From contig MQVO02000006.1 in the NCBI GenBank assembly GCA_001986395.2, forward strand, positions 930,001 through 994,000: a stretch of 64,000 nt of DNA, given 5' to 3'. The notes beneath the pieces were generated by a model. It was not told the DNA's origin. It worked only from the letters and a program-made list of their open reading frames with translations, and did no database searches. Positions 36,126 through 47,814 of this stretch are shown here, in pieces. Within the stretch, counting starts at the first letter, position 1, and each line of letters opens with the position of its first letter. The position numbers and the translations under genes are program-made. The DNA is from Irpex lacteus. Lineage: Eukaryota > Basidiomycota > Agaricomycetes > Polyporales > Irpicaceae.

Positions 36126-39100
36126 TCAAACCATAAGTCTCGTATTGAGGAGCGGGTGGTTATTTAGATACAAGACCCTATTCCCCTCCTTCGCTCTAGT
36201 CCGTTTCTCGTCCAACGTAGCCTCCTCCGTCTTCCCCGTCCCCGCCGAAACAGCCATCACCACCTGCCCTCCGTACAACTCACTTGCATCCAGCATCGCC
36301 GTCACGACCGCACTCTCCGCCTTGTTCACCGTCACAATCGCCACCTCGTCTAATAGCTTCCCGTACGCTTTGACTTCGTCTGGCGTCGCAGACGGGTTGA
36401 TCCCATGTTCCTCATCGCTGAGCGCAATCACACCTGACGCACCCGCAATAGTCGCCTCTACCAGTTTCTCCAGGAAGGTGCACTCTCCACGTTTGACCAC
36501 CACCGCCTCTCCGTCAAACTTTTCCTCCCACGGCAAACACCCATACTCATTGTTAGCCTTAGCACGTACGAGCGCAACGCCCTCGCCATGTCCAAACCGT
36601 ATCGGTCCATGGTCACCAGTAGCACTCGAAGCCGGATCGCCGGCGAACCCAGCTGTAGAAGCTACCACGGTGACCTCTGAGCGAACGTCGTTCGTCACTG
36701 TTTGTACGATGTTGGGATCGACGGACTCCATGAAGAGCCGGAGGTACACTTCGGGCACGCGTTTGAACTTTTTGGTGGTGTCGGTGTCTGAGGGTTTTTG
36801 GCCTCCTCCGTCTGGTATGCGGATGAGCCCTGTGTCGTTGACGTAGACGATCTGTCCCGTCTTTACGCTGTGAGGTCCCACTGTTGGCGATTAGCGAGTG
36901 TTCGAGATCACAGGTTTATGGGTGATAAGATGCTATACTCACGTTTCGTGACGTCGTAACCCTTACCGTCCATGCGACTGGTTACGTGCGCGCGTATCCC
37001 GGTCATGTCTTGGAGTATGTATCCGTCCGAGACGGCGAGCAGCTTATGCGGGCCAGGATGCAGATCCTCCACAACGGGTTTACCATCAGCCGACAACAAA
37101 AAGTTATACGTCTAGAGAGCAAGGAACACGTTTCAAGTAAGCAATCAAGCGGAGAAGAAACAGTAATCGTGTCGTCGCGACGTACGTATAAATCAACCTT
37201 CGGGACATGGCACACCCCATCATACGTCCACTTAGCCTCCTCCTCCTCCGTCGTGGGCGCATGAATAAGCTGCCTCGAATAATCCATATCACGCCTCCCA
37301 TAAATACCAGCAGTCAACCCCGTCTCCCCCATCTCCGTCTCTCCATATCCATAGCCATACTCATCGACCACCAACAGCGGCGGTCGATACACCGGGCACT
37401 CGAGGTGCTCCACGCGCCGGAGTTCCTTCCGGATGGACGAGATCGGTTTCTCGAGCGTCCGGGAGAGGGTGAGTATGTGGCCTTCGGTTGTTAGGACGTA
37501 GTTGGAGTCGTCTGCGTGTAGGGGGTTGTCTTCGTCGAATAGTAGGTAGAGATACTAGACGTCGTGTATGCGTGAGCAGGACGCGTCGTTTGGGAGATGG
37601 AGCGAGTGAAAATGATGTGGTACGTACCTTGAGCGTTTCTGAGAGGACGAAAGACTCCATCCGGTCGTCACGCTGGTTCCAACGCACATCCGAGATACCA
37701 GTGAACCCACATTCGACTTCGGCACGCCACGCAAAGTCGTGGAGAATACGTTCTGTGTCCCCAAGCTCAGTATACTCACACACTAATCAATCTCTAGAAT
37801 ATTTACATACCTCCAACATCCAGATAGAATGGATCTTTCGTCGCCTATAACAGATACATGTGAGTGACAGCTCGCAGAGAACTTCGCATTGTGTGTCTGG
37901 ACTGACCCGGTATAGATACCACGTTGACTCCACGAACTCTGGTCGTAAGGGGTATTGGAAAGACGTAGCGACTTTGTAGTTCATGTCCCATACTGCGGCA
38001 TGAGGCGTGTCAGCCTCCGTCGTTTTCAGAAACCTAAAGACACATACCTTCAGGAAGACCGGAGAATTTCTTCCATATATTCCAATCTATGAATATTGGC
38101 TCGGTAAGTTACTCCTAAGCAACGGATTGAGGGCATACAGGTCATATGTGATTGTATAGCGTTTTCTACGTCGCCAGCCAAGACTTGTAAACCTGGCCAG
38201 AACGCAGAGAGAGAGTCGACCGTGTTATATGCCGGGTCTCCCTAGATACGTCTCAGAATTAAGGGGGTTTGCGTGGTGTTTGGAAGGCATACCGTGTGTA
38301 TGTTGGTGCTGCGATACTGTCAGACAATCAGATGCTGCGGTCTAGGTTTAAGTTAGAGTACGTACCCAGAAGCCATCTGGGGACCGCGTGTAGCGCATCA
38401 CTGCGGCGTATCCCTCTTGGAAAACATCCAGAAACTCGACCTCCCCTTTAAAAGTTGAAACCTAGTGAGTGCTTAACACCTTTTCAAGATGGTTATAGAA
38501 TATTACCGCTCATAATGTACCATTTCAGGGCATACTCATAAAAGGAGTCAATACCAGCTCCTATGCTGTTGACCTCTGGATATGTCCAACTCTTCAAGAC
38601 TGTCAGTGACTCAAACTTAAAGGTACATCTCGAAAAATACGTACTCCTGTATATATATTGACGGTGTTCCCGACGAGGTTGATGTCCGACCGTTGATTCC
38701 ATAAGGCAAAAAAGGCCTTGTAGGCAGCTTTCTCAAATCGGTCGTCGCCAGTGAGACGGCTAAGGAGCCCAAACTCTAGTATGAGCGATCCTGCTCCTGC
38801 GGTACCTGTCATCAGGAGTCAGTATTGGAAGTTACATGGAACGGGATGGTCGGACATGTATCTGTTGATTCATGAGGTGGTATTCCGTGCCTGAGGTTAA
38901 TCTGCGTGGGGCATGGTAATCGATATATGATTGACGTTTACGTAGTAACTATAATACACTCACCCTCGCGTAGGGTATCCCAGTAGGTGTCTTGAAAGCT
39001 GGTAACAGTCGCTTCCCAAGGTCATGTGCCAGGTCTAGTAGTTGATTTCGGTACCACGGAATGTGGAATGGCTGACCAGGTGGTGCACTGGCAAACTGGT

Positions 39101-39772
39101 GGGCCGAGAGTAACCCGCCAAGGACACGGATAGTTGTTTCGAAGACCTGGGGTTTGGTGTCCACGTTGAATGATACATAGTCTATTACATTGCGGACTGC
39201 AGTTTCAAATTTGGCGGTGTCGTTTAGAACGACGAGGGTGTCCAGGGCGTCGACTAGAGTTACTGAGAAGTTGCCTGCGACGTCGTTTGTGGCGACGTTC
39301 GCGCTGAGGGGCTGTCAATGTTTGGTAAACTGGGTGAGACTGTGCGGACGTACGGGTTGTACCAGTCCGGACCTCTTCCTGTACAGGATTGAGGAGCCAG
39401 CTGTGATTTGTTGAGCACATTTCGGTTGCACGGCTACATCCTATGAGAACGAACCTCGTCCATTGGGAACGCTAGGAATAGTTTCACTACTTGGAATTAA
39501 GCAAGGTTATAATAGTACACGCACCATATTTCATATAGTTATCGTATCCATGGTACCACAATGTCCTGGTTTTGTTTCTGATACCACGACATAGTTAAAT
39601 CCGAGTGCGAGCAGAATTGTGAGCCTGTGACGCACCTGGCGGCCGATATACGCTCAGCGTCCCATGGAGCAGCTGTAGCAAAGGAGTGACTGTTACTGTT
39701 GTCCCATAAATGGCTCCCCTGTGACACGAGCAGGAGGAGGAGCGGGACTGGCCAGTGTGTCGGCCACTTCAT
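36126..39772 (-). CDS. MNL1: EDEM-type alpha-mannosidase (GH47) with C-terminal PA domain
   Basis: ER-lumen mannosidase that trims N-glycans of misfolded glycoproteins and marks them for ERAD. Start ATG at 39770-39772 with signal peptide [20 protein letters not shown], stop TGA at 36126-36128. Many exons give the GH47 order: [90 protein letters not shown], and [20 protein letters not shown]. After about residue 650 comes a protease-associated domain ([40 protein letters not shown]). GH47 plus PA is the layout of EDEM3, and the domain context differs from Golgi class I mannosidases. No KDEL-type signal is seen. Divergent from the zinc-ribbon gene over 167 bases. Confidence 0.92.
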
Positions 39773-39939
39773 GTAGTGTGAGCAGTAAGCGTTGCAACTC
39801 CTGCCACCGCCAGCTTCACCGTCACTTCAGACACGTCTGCACGATCGACGGATCAAACTCGGCCCGGCACCCTTGATTACCTGTCCGAGGGTTGCAAGAA
39901 TCTTGATCTGCTACCGTGACCCCGCTACAACTTTGAAAG

Positions 39940-41176
39940 ATGAGTACCGTCGTCGATGTATCGAGTGTTCTAGGAGAATACATGCTCAAGGGGTGGGTAA
40001 GTCATCTCGTATATTCCTGTCAATATGCTAGCTTACACTGAACTAGATATTGAGCGACAACATCTGCACGAAATGCTCAAAAGTTCCCCTCATGCGCTCC
40101 AAGTCCTCGCCACCCACCGAGTTCTGTGCCAACTGTGACGGGGGACCTGTACCCAGCTCGTCACAGAATGTAGCTAGCACACTATCACAACACTCGTCCA
40201 GTGCAAGCTCCGTTAGCCCAAGCGCCTCGCGTCCATCTACTCCCCCTACCGAGGTATCTAGCGCACTCAGCTCTCCCACCTTTGCACCTCCCGTCGACAT
40301 GGAAGAGATCAACCGACGGCGTCAGCAGTCTGATCTGGCTTCCTCGGAGATAGGGAAGCTTCTCCTCAAGGGATGGGCGATGCTGGCAGACGAATGCCCA
40401 AATAACACCTGCTATGGTGTTCCTCTTGTACGACCACCAAGAAACAACGGAGAGAAAAGCCCCAGAAAGGTCAGTGACTGTAATATATATATCCTCATAA
40501 AGAGATATAAATACGTCATATACACAGGAATGTGTTGTATGCCACACAGTATATGTCGATCGACCGGGTGGTGGTCTCGAAAGATTGGTGTTTCCTCAAG
40601 CGTTGGAGCAACCCTCGGCTGTATCTGCGCGTGGTATCTCCAATCGAACGCAAGAAGTCGCAGGAACACCCCCGACGTTAAGTGCTCCTCCCATTAGCCG
40701 TACTGTGACATCGGACCGCGTGCGTGATTCCTCATATCAATGCCCTCTAACTATCGCTTACCAGTATTATAAATTGCTCATTTCGGCAGAGTCCAAATGC
40801 TTCTACGATACGAGTAGGTACCGAAGATCATGATATTAGCTTTCATACTAATCCCTTGCGGCAGATTCTTCCAGATACCTCCGTTCTATCTCACACAGCT
40901 TCCAACGTGCGTCATCTGCAGTAGCTCGGGATACCATGGCTATACATGTTAAACCCTTTTAACCTTCAGGCCACCGTACGCACACTGCAGACAACAGTCG
41001 ACACTTTGGAGCAATCTCTAAAGCGTCTCACTGGAACACTGGATTACCTATCCAACGGCCAGGCATTTGACGCAAATCTGATTGGCCAAACTGCCGACGC
41101 TATGACAAAAGTGACCCAAGCTCTCATAAAAGTCAAGGAACTACAATGGAGCGAACGTCAGGCATCTGAATTGTAG
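39940..41176 (+). CDS. Zinc-ribbon protein with two Sjogren-antigen p27-type modules
   Basis: Start ATG at 39940 (MSTVVDVSSVLGEYMLKGW), stop TAG at 41174-41176. Two related modules of the Auto_anti-p27 (ZNRD2/SSSCA1) type are seen. The first is LGEYMLKGWILSDNICTKCS ending FCANCD. The second is IGKLLLKGWAMLADECPNNT, then GVPLVRPP and ECVVCHTVYV. Each has two CxxC-like pairs fit to bind zinc. A Ser/Pro-rich linker lies between them. The C-terminal part is a predicted coiled coil (VRTLQTTVDTLEQSLKRLTG, QTADAMTKVTQALIKVKEL). Human ZNRD2 has one module and is linked to centromere antigens and scaffolding; the function of the fungal two-module form is not known to me. Several introns, some borders uncertain. 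Confidence 0.78.
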
Positions 41177-41844
41177 GACTCTGCACCCCATAGACAAACA
41201 TCCAGAAAACGTGAGTGTTCCGAACTTGCAGTTATCTATGAATCTGTGCCTTTCATATTCACGGAAGTTTGGGCCGTCTGCCACTGTAGTGTGAAGACGA
41301 GCAGGGCGATGCATGTCGGAGAAGCAGTTCTATAGTGGGTACCAGACTACGCGTTGTCCTTCGCGATGCGTGGAACTTATCAGAGGAATCATTCTATCAG
41401 GTTACAATGAAGCTTAATACTGCCGTATAGCGTGTATCTGCACCAGACGTGGGTATAGAATCCATCAGTTGGACGCCCCTTCAGCACGTTGCGTAGACGC
41501 CCTCAGTGTCGATGTCCGTGCTCATGATAACGAGCTGCTTTCGAAGCCCGATCTGACCTCGTTGGTGGGATTGGTGCAATCTCGGCACGCGAAGGTTTCA
41601 TACTGAAACTTGTTCACGCGAACCCTTACAAGGGGCCCCGTCCTTGTGTGCACCGCATGGTGGGCATGCTCCCGCTGCGTATGAAAGGACCTCGCCGCGC
41701 TACAATGTACCGTACGTTCTATGCCCCCAGAGCTTGTGTAGCTGACTCCCTTCCTGAGGCTGGTCTTTGGATCCTCGTTTTCTTCTTCCCTCCTCTTCCC
41801 TCTCATCTTCGTTTACTACCTCACTGAGTTTTGATAGTTCAGAA
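41177..41844. other. Intergenic, promoter of the low-complexity protein gene
   Basis: About 670 bases. The last 80 are CT-rich before the start codon, typical for fungal promoters. No other gene seen. Confidence 0.45.
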
Positions 41845-44351
41845 ATGCCTCGATTTTTTCCCTCGTTCGGAAACCGTTCGCGACAGAACCGTGAACAACG
41901 TCCTCATGATGAATACGACCGCTACGACGATTACGGTCAACAACACCAACAAAGCCCACGAGTACCTACTACTGCCTGGAGCAGAGTGGTACCGAACGGA
42001 AAGTCCAGAGAGCACCTCAACCCCGACAGTTCGGTACGTCGGCATCTACTACTATTCATTGTCTTGCGCTGACTAAATGTTTGAATATGTAGTGGGACGA
42101 AGACGTCTTCCTCGAAAGACCAGACTCGTACACTGGCCATGGCGCGTATCCGAACGGTGCCCGTGTACCCGTGCCTGCGGCTTCTTCAGCTTCCTCCAGC
42201 AGCACCGCATATTTAAACCAGGACGACGGCCACGACAATATTCATCATCGTCAACGCAGACCATCCAGACCCGCAATGATGATGCCAGTGCGCGATCGCG
42301 ACGACGCTGCGTACCTCTCCGACTCGATCGCAGCAGAAGAGGAATACGACAACGGTGGTGGTCACTACGCCCCTGACAACACCATCCCGATCGTCCAACG
42401 CGAGAGTTCGTTGACTCGTCTCCAGGAAGCCTTTGCTGACCATGGACTGTCAGCCGGATCTACACGCCCCGTCACGGAGCTTAATCTACCACAACAGCAG
42501 TCCACTCCCATCTTCCAATCAGCTCCAGTTTCTCTCAGTGGTGGTCCTGGTCCCTCTACGATGGCATACTCTATGAGCCAGTCGGGGATACGCGACCCGT
42601 ATGCCCAACACGTCCGATCCAGTCCACACCACGGTGTCCTCCCGCCCGTTGGGCAGGTCTATGGTAATGCGACGGCGGAGCTGAGGAACGTTTACCCGGA
42701 ACAACACCTCCCGACGTTAGTCCCGAACATGGCGACCGCGAACAGTCAGCGGGGGGACGTTTACGCCGGTAGCGCTCCCTCCTCTCATCTCCGCCGTCGT
42801 AATGACGAGAGACAGGGCCAAAGCCGTCGTGCGCGTGAGAAACGACCGCAGACGGGGTATCGTGACCCAGATGATTACGCGTACACGAAGGTTGGGTTTG
42901 GATCTGAGTATGAGGATGAGTATGGGACTGGGTATGAGGATGATTACGACCGGGGCGTGTATGAGCCTGAGCGTAGTCGGACTCGGGATCGCTATCGTGA
43001 CTATCGGGGTGAATACCGCGAGGAGCAGCGTCCACGCGTGAGGAGGGTAAGCGAACTTTCTCTCTTCACGACTTAGTGTGCTGAAAACCTTTCTTTTCCT
43101 CTTTCCTTTCCATGCGATATCTCTGGTGTTTCGATGAGCTAGAACAGCAGCGCGAGTAGCAGATCCCTAGGCGACTCAGATGATCAAGAGTATCCCCCAT
43201 GCGTCGTGGTAGTCGAACGGGGGAGGCATGGCAAGAAGGATACGTACTATGTCATACCGGGCGGAGCGCCGGTGATCTTCGAGGACGCGAAAGGGAACGA
43301 GCTGACGAGGTACATTTGCTGTTTTTGCCTTGTTATTCTTAGCTGCAAAGAAAGAATTTTTGGCTGACTTGACTTGTTTGTGCGGTAGAGTGGGCGACTT
43401 TACGGGGAGGTACAGACCGAGGCGTCAGAGGCCTGTCATCATCGAGGACTCGCACGGGAGGGAGATAGGACGGTAATTAAGCTCTCTTTTCTTTGTGCAA
43501 AAAGATTCTGACAAACTTCTACAATCGTGGTGTGCTCATGATTGATGTGTAGACTCGGCTTTGACGACGAGTCGTCTTTGGACTATCCGTACAGACACGC
43601 CAGCAGCAACAGCTCCGGCTCCGAAGAAGACTACTACGACCGGAGCAGAGGGTCTGGGTACGCACGTCAACGCAGGTGACGTACAATCTCAGTCAGAATC
43701 TACAACCTCCTTTGCTCATATCCTATCCAGCTACCGCGACGATGCCCATGTTAGCTCAAGCAGGCACTCGAGCAAACATCCTCCCAGGGAAGACGGAAGG
43801 TGAGTTGGTGGTCGCCTGCCTCGTGTGTATCAGCTGAACGTTCTGACTGACTGCGCGTAGGTACTCGCCTCCTCGAGGACGATCTCCCCCATCTAATTCT
43901 AGTGCGAATGTCGTGTACATTCCGTACACATCCAGCTCTACGTAAGTCCTCTGTCGTTCTACATTCGGGCGCCCACGCTGATTTCTCTTTTTCTTTTTCT
44001 CCCTGACTGTTCGTGCAGACGTGCGCCAAGCCGCCACTCTGGAAAGTCCTCTAGATCCGGCACTGGCATACGCGAACGCGAATACCGCGACCGTGACGAC
44101 GTGCCGTATACGTACGAGCCAAGCACTGGCAGCCGGTCACGGTCCAGCCACTCCCATGCATCCCGTGCCTCGTCCTCTCAGCAAGTCATCCATCTCGACG
44201 ATCATTACACTCGTCAAATGTCTCAGTACGTACAACTCTTTCTAGTCATCAACTTTCGTCTTCTTTTTTGGACTTGACAGCTGACACGACGCATTTTTTG
44301 CAGGAGCAGGAGCGCAGCTTCCAGCAGGTTATCGGGCAGGAGATCCCATGA
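41845..44351 (+). CDS. Low-complexity, Arg/Tyr/Asp-rich protein of unknown function
   Basis: Start ATG at 41845 (MPRFFPSFGNRSRQNREQRP), stop TGA at 44349-44351, about 600 residues in at least eight exons. The chain is disordered-looking: His/Asp/Tyr-rich N-terminus, Ser/Pro-rich middle, then alternating acidic and basic runs (EDEYGTGYEDDYDRGVYE, RSRTRDRYRDYRGEYRE). A better ordered part follows with CVVVVERGRHGKKDTYYVIP and two similar units, VIFEDAKGNELTR and VIIEDSHGREIGR, each ending at an intron. The C-terminus is Ser/Arg-rich and ends QEQERSFQQVIGQEIP. I do not recognise the family; it is probably basidiomycete-specific. The splice before the final exon keeps the frame well. Confidence 0.65.
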
Positions 44352-44593
44352 CAGCGAGCGTCGTCTCTGAATTAAATTATCCATATCCTCTCTGTGATAA
44401 CACTGTAACTGTAGAATACGCCTCGACCTCGTCCACGTATGCCACACCATGTATGCATGTATGTCATGCCACCTACTATGCACCGAATACCATGTACTCT
44501 TTTGTTCCTCCTGAACGTAGACTGGCACGTATACCGGTACTGAAATCTGCTTGCAATCGAAAATACGAGTGAATTGAGACAATATGTGGAAGA

Positions 44594-45840
44594 CTATTTT
44601 CCACGTCCGCGTCCACCACCCCGACTCGACCCTCTCCCCCGTCCTCTCCCTCCGCCCCTCCCCCGCCCACCACGTCCACCTCCTCTCGACCTCTCCGTAA
44701 CAGACGCAATATCGTTCCTACTCAACTTCAAGATCCCTCCCGAGAACGACCCCACGCCCATCTTTAGCCCCCTCTCTCGTTTCGGCTTCGACTTCTCCTC
44801 GTCGACGTCGTCGGAGCTGAATAGTCGTTTCAGGCGCGGGTGGTAGTTGCCCATGTTCTTCGCCTATTGCACATCGACGATCATCAGCAACCAACCGAAA
44901 GCTGAGTTTGAGTTTGAGCACGACATACCTCCTCCAAAGCCTTCTCCTTCCTCTCCTTCTGCTTCGCCACAAGCCCATCCCGCACATGCTTCGCAGCCTT
45001 GTTCCGCTCCTTCGCGCGCACGACGTTTTCGCCCTTGCCGAGTTTGACCTGGCCTGCGGCTTCTAGTACGCGGCCTGCGAGGGCTTTGCGCCGTTGGGCG
45101 GGCGTGAGGTCGAGTTCGGAGGAGAGGGAGCCGGCGAGGAGCTTGGTGTGGACGAGTTTGTGGAGGAGGGCGTCGTTTTGTGCGTTCGTGCTGTAGTGTG
45201 TAATGAATTGAATAGTATGAATATAGTGAGGTTGGAGGTGCACGTACAGATCGTCGTCTTCGTCCTCATTAGCACGTATACGTTGCTGTTCTTTTACTTC
45301 TGACGTGAGTTTTGTCACTTTAGAGGACTGTGAGGCACATGAGTTGTGAGAGATGTGTATGTATTGGTATACTAGCGTGAACTTACCTACCATGAAGGCC
45401 TTTTGAAGAGCCCTGTCCGTCGCGGCGGGTTTACTACTGCTTCCCCTGCCGAGTTCATTGAATTCAACAACGTCCGGCTTTCTGCCATTAGTGAGATGCA
45501 CATCTGCTGGAGGATGGACTGTCAATAATTCTACTGCTGTAGATGTGGTAAATGTAGACGCACCCTCTTCCTCTTCCTCCCATGGTTCTTCGTCCTCGTC
45601 TTCTTCAGGCTCATCGTCATCTTCATCTCCTCCGCCAAAGCCAGACCACTCGTCTTCGCTATCTGCTTCAGAATCTGTTACATCTTTCTCCTGTTTCTTC
45701 GCCTTCTTTAAGCTACTGGGCCCTGCTTGTGGGTTCTCCTTCCGCTTGGTTCCTAATGAGGGATAGTCAAAGGAAGCGAGGAACTGTTGTCCGTGGGCTT
45801 CGAGCATTTGTAGTAGTTGATCTCGCTCGTCGTCAGACAT
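44594..45840 (-). CDS. FAF1: FAF1-type 40S ribosome biogenesis protein (C1orf131-like)
   Basis: Nucleolar factor for early 18S rRNA processing. Start ATG at 45838-45840 (MSDDERDQLLQMLEAHGQQF), stop TAG at 44594-44596. A lysine-rich and very acidic N-terminal half (SDSEADSEDEW-like runs, EEDEDEEPWEEEEEG) leads to a basic helical domain: RALQKAFMV, KVTKLTSEVKEQQRIRANED, LTPAQRRKALAGRVLEAAGQ, RAKERNKAAKHVRDGLVAKQ, NMGNYHPRLKRLF, then GVGSFSGGILKLSRNDIASV. The tail is an RGG-type Gly/Arg repeat. The GGILKLS element and helical order agree with the Faf1/DUF4602 family. Three introns. Divergent from the next gene over 198 bases. Confidence 0.75.
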
Positions 45841-46038
45841 GATAGACTTGATGGTAGACTGTGATTCGGGTAAGCAGGTTTGTCTCCGTCGTCCGAGATC
45901 AAGTTGTAGACAGCCTCAGTTACAAACTTCGATTAGACTTTTTGCGCCACAAAGCTCATCGGGCCGCAGCTATCCGGCGGTGACCTCGATCGAGACAACC
46001 TGCGCAGCGGGCGGCTTCACTCACAACTACCTACCACC

Positions 46039-46906
46039 ATGGCCACTAACAGAAAGGAAAGAAGGGCTGCAGCAAAAGCTCAGAAAGAAACAGAAGAAAA
46101 ACCTCTCATTGAAATCCCTGAAGCAGACCAATGGCGCATCATTCGCGATTCGGGCATCCTCCAAAAGCTCGACGGCCAACCGTCCTCATCACCCGCCAAG
46201 GAGAATGTGAAAGAGGAGGAGGAACACTTGTTGTCACCCTTCTGGGAGGAATTCTTTGCGGCGACGTCTCTGATTATACCGCACTGCTTCTTGCTGCTCA
46301 TGATGGAAATGTAAGTCAACCGAGACTTCTGCCCGTACTCACTCGGCGGTTGTAACCGATTCAGTCCAGCCTTGCACACTATCAGTATGGGAGGAAGCCT
46401 ACGTTTGAGGAGTTGGCGGATAGGATGATATCTGGTGTTCCAAGTGAGTGTCTCATTATATATATGGCATCTTCTGACAATAAAGTCCTGTGACGCACAA
46501 ACAGTCATCTGTATCGGAATATGGTACAGTACGTACTCTTTCGCCAGTGGTGCGACTTCAAGCTTACTTCTTGCCCTCATCTTCCAGGTAACAGACACAA
46601 AGACAAACCATGGATGCAATTTTTGCTCTTTGCATTAGGCGTTGGAAGCGGCTCACGCCTCTTCTGGATACTCAACCACGCCAACTGGAGGAACGTAATG
46701 AAATTTGTACGTCCACATTCGTCTCTGCAATATATCATGCCGCCGAACTCACAATACACTGCCATATATGATAACAGGCGCCCCCGCTGGTTACAGCATG
46801 GATATACGCTGTCATGCAGTTGAACCTGCCTCTCGCTGTGTTGAGCCTTGTAGCCACTTACGGCTTCATATGGTACAAGAATCTGAGGCTGTTCCCCAGC
46901 CCTTGA
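46039..46906 (+). CDS. Small multi-pass membrane protein, probably the fungal DUF7719 type
   Basis: Start ATG at 46039 (MATNRKERRAAAKAQKETEE), stop TGA at 46904-46906, about 200 residues in five exons. The basic/acidic cytosolic N-tail ends GILQKLDGQ. Hydrophobic segments follow: FFAATSLIIPHCFLLLMMEM, a segment over the short third exon, FLLFALGVGSGSRLFWILN and AWIYAVMQLNLPLAVLSLVA. The loop YGRKPTFEELADRMISGVP is conserved-looking. The C-end GFIWYKNLRLFPSP is typical of a small fungal family I recall as DUF7719; that name is from memory and not certain. Probably an ER or Golgi membrane protein, function unknown. Confidence 0.7.
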
Positions 46907-47311
46907 ATTCAGAATTCCATACATATCAATATAACACGCACATAACACAATATATTTAACATCAGTATCTAGTAGAGTACATCGTTATTGACCATAATAT
47001 CAGTCCACACTCACACCAGAAATACAACTACACTCGTGCAGCTCGTAAGGGAAATGTGCCCCCTTCGAGAACGCCTCGCGGCGCTCTCGTAAATACGATC
47101 AAATCCACACGGCGTAGCCACAGGCGAACCTCGGCCGTGCGGATCGACGTAACGCATAACGCGTGGGGAGGGCAAAGTCATTGTATGCTCGATGATACGC
47201 CACTATCTCGGGATGTGAGCTTGAACCCGCATGGCACCTTATACGAGCAGGATAGAAATCCAGGGAGGAGGAACCTGTAGATTCCTCCACTGGTCACACG
47301 ACGGAGTAAAA
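46907..47311. other. Intergenic
   Basis: About 400 bases between convergent genes. No feature recognised. Confidence 0.4.
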
Positions 47312-47722
47312 TCATACACCTGGGCCTTCGTCAAATTCCTCAAGTAAGGTTTGTACTTTACTCTATCGCCGCAAAGCAAAGAAACGCGTTTCGTCAGCAT
47401 ACGAATACGCAGAACTGAGCAAATCACGATGCTCACCCGATAATTAGTATTCCGCCCGTCCATGACGGTCCTAAGAACCCTCATCTGCCATTTGAGTCTG
47501 CGTGTACATGTCCGATTGATAGCTGTCTTGTGTTGGTCTAGGCGTTCGATGAACCCTCTGTATACACGGTCGTCTCGGGCGAAGTACCATGTCTGGCGAA
47601 GGATTAAGTATTGGTCAGGCCGTAGGTGAGAAAGGGGAGGGTGTGCCAGGTGATGGTAGACTGACTGGTATAGGTTCGGCGTTGTCGATAGTATTCATAG
47701 CACAGTACCACGCTCCCATCAT
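47312..47722 (-). CDS. Tentative small gene of unknown function
   Basis: Three exons join cleanly: MMGAWYCAMNTIDNAEPIP, then TWYFARDDRVYRGFIERLDQ through LKWQMRVLRTVMDGRNTNYR, then SKVQTLLEEFDEGPGV and TGA at 47312-47314. The first intron (about 73 bases) starts GTCAGT and ends CTTCGCCAG with a possible branch site CTTAATC; the second starts GTGAGC and ends GATAG. The product of about 90 residues is basic and helix-rich. The start may be the first or second of two adjacent ATG codons. I do not recognise it. Support is only the clean splicing and protein-like composition. Confidence 0.4.
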
Positions 47723-47814
47723 GATCAAATCCGCCGTAGCATTCGCAACACTTCATACCACAACCAATCAGCACTCATCAATCCACGCACACAACCCATC
47801 ATGCTCAACACTCA

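Noticed and set aside
36058..36846. 262-codon open frame on the plus strand
   Set aside because: Antisense to the PA-domain exon of the EDEM-type gene; Ser/Thr-rich mirror of its codon bias.
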